Numbered from the stretch's first letter, positions 35,895-44,829 are shown. The stretch: DNA of 64,000 bases from Williamsia limnetica (GCF_003217475.1 NZ_QJSP01000006.1:173878-237877); one strand, 5' to 3'. A program made the numbers and translations. Notes: generated from the letters alone by a model not told the origin.

Positions 35895-35923
35895 AGGGGC
35901 TGGGCCGAATCGGCCCAGCCCCT
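35895..35923 (-). terminator. Intrinsic terminator, strongest on the minus strand
   Basis: AGGGGCTGGGCCG and CGGCCCAGCCCCT (13 bp) pair around AAT. On the minus strand the stem is followed by a run of five T. It thus ends the coiled-coil operon at 36 kb and may also stop transcripts of the transporter from the other side. Confidence 0.88.
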
Positions 35924-35940
35924 CATGTCGTGATCGTCGT

Positions 35941-36618
35941 TCAGGACTTGTCGGCGCGCTCGGCCTGACGCTTCTGCTTTTCCGCATCGGCGAGCTTCTC
36001 TACCCGATCGGCCTGCGCGCGGGTGGCGGCGGCATCACTGCGCTTGTCGTCGGCGTCCTTCTTCTTCGACGCTGCCGCGGCGGTCGCCTGATGCTCGGCG
36101 GCGCGGATCTTTGCCTGCTCGTCGCGTTTGGCGGCATCCACCGACTTCTTGCGCTGGGCAGCCACCTCGTCGGCGTTCTTCTTGGCGGCGGCGGTGCGTT
36201 CGGCAGCATCTTGCGCGGCCTGCTTCTTGCGCTGCTCCGCCGTGTCACGCGCCTCGGCGACCTCTTCTTCAGCGGTCTCCCGGGCGTTCTGCTGTTCCGC
36301 AACCGCCTTCTCACGCTTGGCCTTCAGCTCGGCGTCCGCGGCTTTCCGCTTGGCCGTCGCCTCGGCGTCGAGTTCGGCGGCCCGGGCAAGCGCATCGCTC
36401 CGGTCGGCCAGGGCCGAACCGCGCTCGGCCAACGCCGAATCACCGAGCACACCACCAATGGTGGCGTCGAGGGCACCCAGCGACCGCTCGTAGAAAAGCC
36501 GGGCGGGGGCCTCGGAATCCCACCGGGCCACCACTTTGTCCTCGATGACCTGGAGCGGAATACGGGCGATGCGGTACTGGAAACGTAGAACTGCGAACGG
36601 TAGTGCGGTCACACTCAT
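35941..36618 (-). CDS. Ala/Lys/Glu-rich coiled-coil protein, stress-type
   Basis: This 225-residue protein has a short structured N terminus (about 1-75: TALPFAVLRFQYRIARIP, then V-R-WDSEAPARLFYERSLGALD) followed by about 145 residues of charged coiled coil (A, K, E, D, R, Q only). In mycobacteria similar proteins are sometimes labelled 'IF2-family', which is only a compositional match. I do not recognise a catalytic domain. It is 26 bp downstream of the CsbD-like gene and ends in a strong terminator. ATG at 36618 has AGGAG upstream; TTG at 36621 precedes it. Confidence 0.78.
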   Translation of the reverse strand: MSVTALPFAVLRFQYRIARIPLQVIEDKVVARWDSEAPARLFYERSLGALDATIGGVLGDSALAERGSALADRSDALARAAELDAEATAKRKAADAELKAKREKAVAEQQNARETAEEEVAEARDTAEQRKKQAAQDAAERTAAAKKNADEVAAQRKKSVDAAKRDEQAKIRAAEHQATAAAASKKKDADDKRSDAAATRAQADRVEKLADAEKQKRQAERADKS

Positions 36619-36644
36619 CAATGGCTCCTGGTGCTGGTGGATGG

Positions 36645-37202
36645 TCAGGGTAGGTCGGCCTCGGCGGACAGGCGATCACTTTGTCGCCTGATCCGATCGG
36701 CCTCTGTCTGAGCGCTGGTCGCCTCGGCCGTCTTGTTGCGATGCTCGTCGGCGGCGTCGATGACCTCATGTGCGGCTTCGGCAACGTCGTCCCGCTCTTG
36801 CGCCTGGGCCAGGGTGATCTCGCGCTCGGCGTCGCGTTCGGCCTGCGACTTCTCGCGGGTGGCCTCCGCTGCTGCGGCCTGCTCGGCAGCGTGCTTCTGC
36901 GCGGTGTTGCGCGCGTCCACCGCGTTCTTCTCGCTCCCGGCCTCGACGCTGACCGCAGTGCGCTCCTGCGCACTTTCCAGCTTCGCCTCGTTTTCCTCGG
37001 CACGCGCCTGCGCTGCCTCGGCGTCTGCGACGGCCTCGACGCTGTTCGCCTTCTTGCGCTCGGCGGCCTGCGTCTGCTCGAGCTGCCCTTCGGCGGTGAG
37101 TGAATCGTTTCCGGTCACGGCCCCGGCGACTTCCTTCGCCTTGCCCTTGACCGAATCGATCAAACCCTTACGGGCCTGGTCAGCCTGGTTCTTTTCCGTC
37201 AT
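36645..37202 (-). CDS. CsbD-like N terminus fused to a long coiled coil
   Basis: The first 50 residues have the CsbD stress-protein pattern (KGLIDSVKGKAKEVAGAVTGN, then L-AEGQLEQ), and the remaining 135 residues are charged coiled coil with repeated A-E-A/Q-x-A-R patterns, like that of the next gene. CsbD proteins are bacterial general-stress proteins without known activity. The fusion to a coiled coil is common in actinobacteria. ATG at 37202 has GAGGGAG about 7 bases upstream. It forms a two-gene operon with the coiled-coil protein and is divergent from betT. Confidence 0.85.
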   Translation of the reverse strand: MTEKNQADQARKGLIDSVKGKAKEVAGAVTGNDSLTAEGQLEQTQAAERKKANSVEAVADAEAAQARAEENEAKLESAQERTAVSVEAGSEKNAVDARNTAQKHAAEQAAAAEATREKSQAERDAEREITLAQAQERDDVAEAAHEVIDAADEHRNKTAEATSAQTEADRIRRQSDRLSAEADLP

Positions 37203-37271
37203 GTTCGCTCCCTCTCGAGAAAAATTCTGTCAACTCGCGGTGAGTTCGCGGTTCTGATGCCCGGTGCAGTG

Positions 37272-37293
37272 GTTCCACCGGTAGAACGTGTTC
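37272..37293. promoter_or_regulatory. Near-perfect palindrome between csbD-like and betT genes
   Basis: GTTCCACC and GGTAGAAC (37272-37287) form a 16-bp palindrome with one mismatch. The right half is reused in GAAC-GT-GTTC (37284-37293), giving two overlapping dyads. It lies 140 bp before betT and 70 bp before the csbD-like gene, and could control one or both; the regulator is unknown. Confidence 0.45.
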
Positions 37294-37429
37294 AAACCCG
37301 GATGTGACGGGTGACTCCACCCCAACCCACCCGCCCCATGCGTCTGATGTCCGATTCGCGGGTGCTGTCCGCTGCTAATCTCTACCGCGTTGCGTTGCCA
37401 CACGACTTCTTCAACCCCGAGGACATGCC

Positions 37430-39568
37430 ATGGCCAGCACGACCGATGCCCGCGATCACGCCACCCCCGTCGCCTCCCCGCCTCCGAAGGTCGCCGTCAA
37501 TTGGCCCGTCTTCATCGGATCGGGCGTCGGCATCCTCGGAATCATCATCTGGGCGCTGATCGACCAGGAAGGCGCCGACGAGGTCATCGGCACGGCCGTG
37601 TCCTGGGTGGCGACCAACCTCGGGTGGTTCTACATCCTGCTCGTCACCGTCGTTTTGGTGTTCGTGTTGTGGGCGGCGTTGTCTTCGGTCGGCCGCGTCA
37701 AACTCGGGCCCGACCACTCGAAGCCGGTGTACAACCTGTTCTCGTGGACAGCGATGTTGTTTGCGGCCGGTATCGGTATCGACCTCATGTTCTTCTCGGT
37801 GGCGGAACCGGTGACCCAGTACCTCGCGCCACCGGTCGGGGACGGTGAGACCGCGGAGGCCGCTCGCCAGGCATTGGCGTGGACGCTTTTTCACTACGGC
37901 ATCATCGGGTGGGCGCTGTACGCACTGATGGGTATGGCGTTGGGATACTTCGCCTACCGGCACAACTCTCCGCTCAGCATCCGGTCTGCGCTCTACCCGA
38001 TCTTCGGCAAACGTGTCGAGGGAGCCCTGGGCAACTTCGTCGACATCGCAGCGCTGCTCGGGGCGATCTTCGGCCTGGCGACAAGCCTGGGGATCGGGGT
38101 GGCGCAGCTCAACGTCGGACTCGATGAACTGTTCGGCATCGCACAGGGCAACCTCGCCCAGGCGGGGCTCATCGCGGTCGCCGTGGTCATCGCGACCCTG
38201 TCGGCGGTCTCCGGCCTCGACAAGGGTGTTCGCCGACTGTCCGAACTCAACGTGATCGCGGCCGTCGGGCTGATGCTGTTCATCCTGATCGCCGGCTCGA
38301 CCGCATACCTCTTCGACGGCATCGTGCAGAACGTCGGTGATTTCGCGAGCCGGTTCCCCGGCATGACCCTCAACACCTTCGCCTACGACCGACCCGACGA
38401 ATGGCTCTCGGCGTGGACCCTGTTCTTCTGGGCCTGGTGGATCGCCTGGGCCCCGTTCGTGGGGTTGTTCCTGGCCAGGATCTCGCGCGGACGCACCATC
38501 CGGCAGTTCGTGATGGGCACGTTGACGGTGCCGTTCCTGTTCATCCTGGTGTGGATCTCGATCTTCGGGAACAGTGCCATCGAGGTGGTCCGAGGGGGCA
38601 ACGCCGAGTTCGGGGAATCGGCGATGTCCGCGCCGGAAGAGGCCTTCTACGGACTGCTCGACGAGTACCCGGCCGCGCCACTGCTGATCGTCATCGCCAC
38701 CCTCACCGGGTTGCTTTTCTACGTCACCAGCGCAGATTCCGGTGCGCTGGTCATGTCCCATTTCTCATCGCGGATGACCGACAACGAGTCCGACGGACCC
38801 GCCTGGGTGCGGATCTTCTGGGCCGCCGCGACCGGCCTGCTCACGCTGGCGATGCTCATGATCGGTGGCATCACCACCCTGCAGAACGCCACCATCATCA
38901 TGGGGATACCGTTCGCGCTGGTCCTGGTGTTCGTCATGCTCGGTCTGTTCAAAGCGCTTCAGGTGGAGCGCAATTGGGCCGCGTCGGCCCGGTTGTCGCT
39001 GCCGAAGGCGCTGTCCACCAGGGGATCCGGTGGTACCGCGCTGCACTGGCGGCAACGCATCGAACGCTCCGTTCGGTATCCGGACGTCGATGCGACCGAA
39101 CGCTACGCCACCACGGTGGTGGGGCCGGCTCTGGCCGAGGTCGCCCAGGAACTCACCGCCGCCGGACGGAAGGCATCCGTCGGCGACCAGGTCGTCGATT
39201 CCTGCGGCATCCACGCGTACCACCTCGACGTCGTTTTCGACGGTGAGCGCCCGTTCCACTACCAGGTCTATCCCACCGAGCACCTGATCCCGCAGTACGG
39301 CCGGCTGCCGAGCAGCCCCGCGAAGTTCTTCCGGCTCGAGGTGTTCTCGGCGGACGGCAGCAACGGATTCGACGTCTTCGGATTCACCAAGGACCAGCTC
39401 ATCAGCAACGTGCTGGACCACTATGAACGCCATCTGGAGTTCTTGCACCGTTCCGTAGGTGCCGATTCGACCGCGGTCGACGCCGAGCCTGTGCTCGACT
39501 GGTCGCAAGACTTCGAACCCATCCCCACCGAAGACGATGACGTGACAACACGGAAAGAGGACGCATGA
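37430..39568 (+). CDS. betT: BCCT-family choline/betaine transporter
   Basis: This 712-residue carrier has the BCCT core of 12 helices. Motifs include F-W-AMLFAAGIGIDLMF, later the BCCT signature with a Trp cluster (W-LFFWAWWIAWAPFVGLFLARISRGRTIRQF, about residues 330-360), and a long C-terminal cytoplasmic extension of about 180 residues, as in osmotically regulated BetT. It should take up choline with H+ or Na+. Its stop overlaps the start of betB (ATGA), so uptake and oxidation are coupled. Confidence 0.95.
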   Translation: MASTTDARDHATPVASPPPKVAVNWPVFIGSGVGILGIIIWALIDQEGADEVIGTAVSWVATNLGWFYILLVTVVLVFVLWAALSSVGRVKLGPDHSKPVYNLFSWTAMLFAAGIGIDLMFFSVAEPVTQYLAPPVGDGETAEAARQALAWTLFHYGIIGWALYALMGMALGYFAYRHNSPLSIRSALYPIFGKRVEGALGNFVDIAALLGAIFGLATSLGIGVAQLNVGLDELFGIAQGNLAQAGLIAVAVVIATLSAVSGLDKGVRRLSELNVIAAVGLMLFILIAGSTAYLFDGIVQNVGDFASRFPGMTLNTFAYDRPDEWLSAWTLFFWAWWIAWAPFVGLFLARISRGRTIRQFVMGTLTVPFLFILVWISIFGNSAIEVVRGGNAEFGESAMSAPEEAFYGLLDEYPAAPLLIVIATLTGLLFYVTSADSGALVMSHFSSRMTDNESDGPAWVRIFWAAATGLLTLAMLMIGGITTLQNATIIMGIPFALVLVFVMLGLFKALQVERNWAASARLSLPKALSTRGSGGTALHWRQRIERSVRYPDVDATERYATTVVGPALAEVAQELTAAGRKASVGDQVVDSCGIHAYHLDVVFDGERPFHYQVYPTEHLIPQYGRLPSSPAKFFRLEVFSADGSNGFDVFGFTKDQLISNVLDHYERHLEFLHRSVGADSTAVDAEPVLDWSQDFEPIPTEDDDVTTRKEDA

Positions 39569-41073
39569 CTGCTCAGACCCTGTTCATCGACGGCACCTGG
39601 GTGGCGGCGGCAGACGGCGGCACCCGCGACATCGAATGCCCGGCCGATCGAACCCTGGTGGGAACGGTCAGCGAGGCCACCCGCGCAGACACCGAACGCG
39701 CCATCGCCGCGGCGCGCAGAGCCTTCGACGACGACCGGTGGTCTTCGGTGCCCGCACCCGACCGCGGCGCCTTCCTGCTGCGGGTGGCCGGTGCACTGCG
39801 CGAACGCAAAGCGGAGTTCGCACGTGCAGAATCCCTCGACACGGGCAAGCGGCTGGTGGAGTCGGAGATCGACATCGACGACATCACGGCGTGCTTCGAG
39901 TACTTCGGCCGTGCCGCCGCCCAGGACGCCGGGCGCCTGGTGGATGCGGGCAGTAACGACGTCATCAGCCGCATCCAGCACGAACCGGTGGGTGTCTGCG
40001 GCATGATCACGCCGTGGAACTATCCACTGCTGCAAGCCGCGTGGAAGATGGCGCCCGCGCTGGCCGCCGGATGTTCGTTCATCCTCAAGCCCGCCGAACT
40101 GACACCGCACACCGCGATCCTGATGATGGAGGTCTTCGACGACCTCGGACTGCCCGCCGGGGTGGCGAATCTCGTGACCGGTACCGGTCCCGAAGCCGGG
40201 GCGCCGCTTTCAGAACACCGCGACGTCGACATGGTCTCGTTCACCGGGGGACTGGTCACCGGAAAGGTGATCGCCGCGGCGGCAGCCGCGACCGTGAAGA
40301 AGGTGGCTCTCGAACTGGGTGGCAAGAACCCCAATGTCATCTTCGCTGACGCCGACTTCGACGCAGCGGTCGACAACGCCCTCAACGGAGCCTTCGTGCA
40401 CTCCGGCCAGGTGTGCTCGGCAGGGGCACGAATCGTGGTGCAGGACTCCATCGCCGAGAAGTTCACCGATGCCCTGGTCGCGAGAGCCGAACAGATCCGC
40501 CTCGGCGGACCGTTCGACGCCAACGCCGAGACCGGCCCGCTGATCTCGGCGGCCCACCGCGACAAGGTGGACGCCTACATCCAGAAAGGCGTCGCCGAAG
40601 GCGCCCGGTTGCGGTGCGGCGGCACGAACGGCACCGGAATGTCCGGGGACTCCGACCTCGACGCCGGCTACTACTACAAGCCGACGATCCTCGATCAGGT
40701 CCGCCGCGGGATGTCGGTGGTGATCGACGAAGCGTTCGGCCCGGTGGTCACCATCGAGACGTTCACCGACGAAGCCGACGCCATCGCGATCGCGAACGAC
40801 ACCGACTACGGTCTCGCCGGGGCGGTCTGGAGCCAGGACGCAGGCAAAGCGCAACGAGTGGCGAATCGTTTGCGGCACGGCACGATCTGGATCAACGACT
40901 ACCACCCGTACCTGCCGCAGGCCGAGTGGGGCGGCTTCGGGCACTCCGGCGTCGGTCGCGAACTCGGACCCACCGGCCTCGACGAGTACCGCGAGGCCAA
41001 ACACGTCTACCAGAACATCGCGCCGGCGGTCACGGGCTGGTTCGACGACAACTCTCAGGAGAACAACCGATGA
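39565..41073 (+). CDS. betB: Betaine aldehyde dehydrogenase
   Basis: This 502-residue NAD(P)+ aldehyde dehydrogenase has the catalytic Glu in LELGGKNPN and nucleophile Cys in GQVCSAGAR, with an N-terminal PWNYPLL block that binds cofactor. It should oxidise betaine aldehyde to glycine betaine. It sits between betT and betA with 4-bp overlaps on both sides (ATGA at 39565 and 41070). Aldehyde specificity is inferred from context; other ALDHs look similar. Confidence 0.92.
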   Translation: MTAQTLFIDGTWVAAADGGTRDIECPADRTLVGTVSEATRADTERAIAAARRAFDDDRWSSVPAPDRGAFLLRVAGALRERKAEFARAESLDTGKRLVESEIDIDDITACFEYFGRAAAQDAGRLVDAGSNDVISRIQHEPVGVCGMITPWNYPLLQAAWKMAPALAAGCSFILKPAELTPHTAILMMEVFDDLGLPAGVANLVTGTGPEAGAPLSEHRDVDMVSFTGGLVTGKVIAAAAAATVKKVALELGGKNPNVIFADADFDAAVDNALNGAFVHSGQVCSAGARIVVQDSIAEKFTDALVARAEQIRLGGPFDANAETGPLISAAHRDKVDAYIQKGVAEGARLRCGGTNGTGMSGDSDLDAGYYYKPTILDQVRRGMSVVIDEAFGPVVTIETFTDEADAIAIANDTDYGLAGAVWSQDAGKAQRVANRLRHGTIWINDYHPYLPQAEWGGFGHSGVGRELGPTGLDEYREAKHVYQNIAPAVTGWFDDNSQENNR

Positions 41074-42644
41074 GCACCGAGCAGACGTTCGACTACGTGG
41101 TGATCGGCGGCGGCTCCGCGGGGTGCGCTGTAGCGGCGAGGCTCTCGGAGGATCCCTCGATCAGCGTGGCGCTGATCGAGGCCGGGCCGGACGACCGCGA
41201 CATCCCCGAGGTCCTGCAACTCGATCGCTGGATGGAGCTCCTCGAATCCGGTTACGACTGGGACTACGTCGTCGAGCCGCAGGAGAACGGCAACTCGTTC
41301 CTGCGTCATGCGCGGGCCAAGGTGATGGGCGGATGCTCGTCGCACAACTCGTGTATCGCGTTCTGGCCGCCCGCCGAGGACATCGATGACTGGGAAGCGG
41401 TCCACGGCGCGACGGGCTGGAACCGAGAAACGGCCTGGCCGCTGCTCAAGCGTCTGGAGACCAACTCCGACGCCGGTCCTGCTCATCCGCACCACGGCGA
41501 CGATGGCCCGGTGCACCTCATGACCGTCCCGCCCGCCGACCCCTGCGGTGTGGCCCTGCTGGAGGCCTGCGCGCAGACCGGCTTGCCCACCACCGAGTTC
41601 AACACGGGTACCACGGTTGTACAGGGCGCCAACTTCTTCCAGATCAACAGGCGCGCCGACGGGACCCGGTCCTCGTCTTCGGTTTCCTATATCCATCCGA
41701 TCGCCGATCGCCCGAACTTCACGCTGCTCACCGGACTCCGGGCCAAGAAGTTGATCTTCGATGAACGACGCTGTGTCGGCGTCGAGGTCGTGGACGGACA
41801 GTTCGGCCGCACGCACGCCGTCCGCGCGACTGCGGAGGTGGTGCTCTCGGCGGGCGCCGTCGATTCCCCGAAGTTGCTGATGCTCTCGGGGATCGGGCCC
41901 GCAGATCATCTGCAGGATATCGGGATCGAGGTACTCGTCGACTCGCCCGGTGTCGGGTCGCATCTGCAGGACCACCCCGAGGGTGTCATCTCGTGGGAAG
42001 CGAAGCAGCCCATGACCGAGACCTCCACCCAGTGGTGGGAGATCGGGATCTTCGACACCATCGACGCCGGGCGCGATCGCCCGGACCTGATGATGCACTA
42101 CGGGTCGGTGCCCTTCGACATGCACACGGTGCGGCAGGGCTATCCGACCTCGGAGAACGTCTTCGTGCTCACCCCCAACGTCACGCACGCGCGATCCCGC
42201 GGGACGATCCGACTGCGGTCCAGGGATTTTCGGGACAAGCCGCTCGTCGATCCGAAATACTTCACCGACCCGGAGGGCTACGACATGCGCATCATGATCG
42301 CCGGGATCCGGCGAGCGCGGGAGATCGTGGCGCAACCGGCGATGGCCGAATGGGCAGGCGTGGAACTCTTCCCCGGCAGCGACGTGCAATCCGACGAGGA
42401 TCTCGCCGAGTACATCAGGCTCACCCACAACACCGTCTATCACGTCGCGGGTAGCGTGCGGATGGGTGCGAGCGATGACGACCAGTCGCCGCTGGACCCC
42501 GAACTCCGGGTCAAGGGCGTCGACGGGCTGCGCGTCGCCGACGCCTCGGTGTTTCCCGAGCACACCACCGTCAACCCGAACATCACGGTCATGATGGTCG
42601 GCGAGCGGTGCGCCGATCTGATCAAGGCGGCGCGGGCTCGCTAG
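41070..42644 (+). CDS. betA: Choline dehydrogenase (GMC oxidoreductase)
   Basis: This 524-residue FAD enzyme of the GMC family has the dinucleotide motif VVIGGGSAGCAVAARL (residues 10-25), the GMC signature near HARAKVMGGCSSHN, and C-terminal active-site histidine and Asn in HVAGSVRMG and HTTVNPNITVMM. It oxidises choline to betaine aldehyde. Start ATG at 41070 overlaps the betB stop and follows CAGGAG. The gene ends tail-to-tail with the next gene in a CTAG overlap. No betI repressor is adjacent. Confidence 0.93.
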   Translation: MSTEQTFDYVVIGGGSAGCAVAARLSEDPSISVALIEAGPDDRDIPEVLQLDRWMELLESGYDWDYVVEPQENGNSFLRHARAKVMGGCSSHNSCIAFWPPAEDIDDWEAVHGATGWNRETAWPLLKRLETNSDAGPAHPHHGDDGPVHLMTVPPADPCGVALLEACAQTGLPTTEFNTGTTVVQGANFFQINRRADGTRSSSSVSYIHPIADRPNFTLLTGLRAKKLIFDERRCVGVEVVDGQFGRTHAVRATAEVVLSAGAVDSPKLLMLSGIGPADHLQDIGIEVLVDSPGVGSHLQDHPEGVISWEAKQPMTETSTQWWEIGIFDTIDAGRDRPDLMMHYGSVPFDMHTVRQGYPTSENVFVLTPNVTHARSRGTIRLRSRDFRDKPLVDPKYFTDPEGYDMRIMIAGIRRAREIVAQPAMAEWAGVELFPGSDVQSDEDLAEYIRLTHNTVYHVAGSVRMGASDDDQSPLDPELRVKGVDGLRVADASVFPEHTTVNPNITVMMVGERCADLIKAARAR

Positions 42645-43807
42645 GGCGTTCCGCGGTCACGTCCGGCGGCGGCGTCGGCAACCGCCGAATCACCGTCTCG
42701 CAGTTCGAGTTGGGTGAGGAAGGGGTCGATCGAGTCCTCGATCGCCTGGTTGTACCGCACCGGCTGCTGCATCGGATTGGCGTGACCCGTCCCGGCCATA
42801 CGGACCACCAGAAGTCGGCCGCCGGGGCCGCCCGTGTGCTCGAAGAGCGCCTGCTGGCTGTAGTCGACGTCCACCACCGGATCGGCTGAGCCGACTGTCG
42901 GCCGGAGGAAGACGAACGCCGGCCCATCGTCGCCCTTGGTCAGGGTCTCGAGGTCGTCCTGGGCGCCTGAGGCGACGATCGCCCGGAACTGTGACTCGAT
43001 CAGACCATTGCTGGCGGTGTTCGTCGACAGAATTTTCTTGTTCAGTACCTCGTCGACGACGCGCTCCAGTTCGCCGACGTCGACGAAACGGTTGCGGCCC
43101 GACGACGGAAAGAGGTAGCGGTCCTTGCGCGCGACGGTCTCCACCAGCAAGCGCAGCGATCGACTCTCGCGGGCTCCGGGAAGCCAACCCATCCAGCGCA
43201 ACATGTCCTCCCCGGCGTCGCGGCTCTTCGCGCGGACGGCATGCAGATTGATCGGGGTGCAGTCGAGGACGACGGCCTGCAACTGGAGGTCGGTGTCCTC
43301 GGCGATGTGGTCGGCGACCTCGAGTGCGATGATCCCGCCCATGCTGTGACCGGCCAGCACGATCCGGTCGACTCTCTTTCGCCGGGCGTGTTCGGCGATG
43401 ATCCTGCTGATGACCGCGGTGTCGAGACCGGAATTGTCGTACTGCACCGCCCACACCTGACCTATCCCGGTGAACGCGGGCAGTGCGGTGGCGGTGGCGC
43501 TCGCATCGAGATTGCCCAGACCGACGAGATCGACGACGGCGGTGTCCTGATCGAGCGGATCCTGGGCGTCGTAGATGTGGTGCACCTGTGGTCGCGTCGA
43601 GGCCAGCCGGGCCCGCTCGGGGGCGACGTCATACACCCAATACTGGGTGCACACGATCACCACCGCGAGCACCGCGAATCCGAGCTGCACGAGCAGGCGG
43701 CGAGATCTGGAACCTGCGCCGTGACGGGTTTCGGCCAGACGCTTCTTGCGGCGGTCATCGTCCCAATCGGTGACCGGCCGCTGAACGGGGCGCAGGTCGG
43801 AAGCCAT
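42641..43807 (-). CDS. Membrane-anchored alpha/beta hydrolase
   Basis: This 388-residue protein has one N-terminal membrane helix (about residues 37-58), preceded by a basic stretch, and an alpha/beta hydrolase domain. The nucleophile elbow is AGHSMGG (Ser about 150), and a conserved D-T-AVVDLVGLG strand is present before it. Its substrate is unknown. ATG at 43807 is chosen over an upstream in-frame start whose 52 extra residues are Arg/Pro-rich and unlikely to be translated. It converges on betA and is divergent from the FGE gene. Confidence 0.85.
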   Translation of the reverse strand: MASDLRPVQRPVTDWDDDRRKKRLAETRHGAGSRSRRLLVQLGFAVLAVVIVCTQYWVYDVAPERARLASTRPQVHHIYDAQDPLDQDTAVVDLVGLGNLDASATATALPAFTGIGQVWAVQYDNSGLDTAVISRIIAEHARRKRVDRIVLAGHSMGGIIALEVADHIAEDTDLQLQAVVLDCTPINLHAVRAKSRDAGEDMLRWMGWLPGARESRSLRLLVETVARKDRYLFPSSGRNRFVDVGELERVVDEVLNKKILSTNTASNGLIESQFRAIVASGAQDDLETLTKGDDGPAFVFLRPTVGSADPVVDVDYSQQALFEHTGGPGGRLLVVRMAGTGHANPMQQPVRYNQAIEDSIDPFLTQLELRDGDSAVADAAAGRDRGTP

Positions 43808-43866
43808 TGCCCTCCAGTCTAGGCGCCTGCGGAGGGGGCCTGCGCGCTGCGAATACAGTGGCCGAC

Positions 43867-44802
43867 ATGACAGATGGTTGCTGTTCTCCGAGCCGCGGCC
43901 CGGCCGAAGACGAACCCGCCGCTGCGGTGCCCGGGCGCGCGCATCGGGCGGTGGCCGATTCACTGATCACCGTGCCGGCACTGACGTTCCGGATGGGTGA
44001 TGATTCGGCGTGGGCCTACCCCGCGGATGGGGAGGGGCCGGTGCACGAGGTGTCGCTGCCGGCGTTTCGGCTCGACAGTCATGCGGTGACCAACGCCCGT
44101 TTCGCCGAGTTCGTCGCAGCTACCGGCTGGCGTACCGACGCGGAGAAGTACGAGTGGTCATTCGTGTTCGGCGGCCTGCTACCTGCCGACTTCCCGGCCA
44201 CCCGCGGGGTCGAGGGCACCCCGTGGTGGCGGCAGGTATTCGGTGCGGCGTGGAATCATCCGGAGGGACCGCAGTCCGATATCGACGGACGAGCCGATCA
44301 TCCGGTTGTGCATGTCTCGTGGAACGATGCCCGCGCGTTCTGCGCCTGGTCCGGCACCCGGTTGCCGACCGAAGCCGAGTGGGAGGCCGCTGCGCGGGGC
44401 GGGTTGAGCGGCAGTCCATTTCCGTGGGGCGACGAACTCGAACCCTCGGCGGCGCACCGGATGAACGTCTTCCAGGGCGTGTTTCCCGGCGAGAACACCG
44501 GGGCCGATGGCCATCTCGGCACCGCCCCCGTCGACGCGTATGAGCCGAATGGGTACGGGCTGTACAACATGACCGGCAATGTGTGGGAGTGGTGTGCGGA
44601 CTGGCGTGACCCCGGGTACTACGCCCATTCACCCGCCGTGGGGCCGACCGGACCATCCACCGGATCCGAACGCGTTCAGCGCGGCGGTTCCTACCTGTGC
44701 CATGCGTCGTATTGCCGGCGCTACCGGGTGTCGGCCCGAATCGGCAGTGCACCCGATAGTTCCTCCGGCAACGTCGGATTCCGGGTCGCTGCCGACGTCT
44801 GA
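43867..44802 (+). CDS. Formylglycine-generating enzyme (sulfatase-modifying factor)
   Basis: This 311-residue copper-type FGE oxidises the Cys of a type I sulfatase to formylglycine. The SUMF1 core runs from about residue 37 to the end: F-MGDDS-AYPADGEGP-H-V-LP-F, W-HP-GP-SDI, RLPTEAEWEAAARGG, and GYGLYNMTGNVWEW. The active-site pair is Cys278 and Cys283 in GGSYLCHASYC, so it is a true FGE and not just an EgtB-like relative. No type I sulfatase is in the window, so its client is elsewhere. The N-terminal residues 6-10 are themselves CSPSR, which fits the FGE recognition motif CxPxR. Confidence 0.93.
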   Translation: MTDGCCSPSRGPAEDEPAAAVPGRAHRAVADSLITVPALTFRMGDDSAWAYPADGEGPVHEVSLPAFRLDSHAVTNARFAEFVAATGWRTDAEKYEWSFVFGGLLPADFPATRGVEGTPWWRQVFGAAWNHPEGPQSDIDGRADHPVVHVSWNDARAFCAWSGTRLPTEAEWEAAARGGLSGSPFPWGDELEPSAAHRMNVFQGVFPGENTGADGHLGTAPVDAYEPNGYGLYNMTGNVWEWCADWRDPGYYAHSPAVGPTGPSTGSERVQRGGSYLCHASYCRRYRVSARIGSAPDSSSGNVGFRVAADV

Positions 44803-44829
44803 CCCGCGCGGAACGTCGGTGGGCCGTAC

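Noticed and set aside
37382-38761. Long open frame on the minus strand across betT (459 codons)
   Set aside because: It is rich in His, Asp, Arg, Gly and Pro with no domain, and lies opposite a convincing BCCT transporter. Long antisense frames are normal in DNA of this GC content.
41055-42563. 502-codon minus-strand frame across betA
   Set aside because: The opposite strand encodes a full GMC choline dehydrogenase with FAD and active-site motifs. The antisense translation has no recognisable fold.
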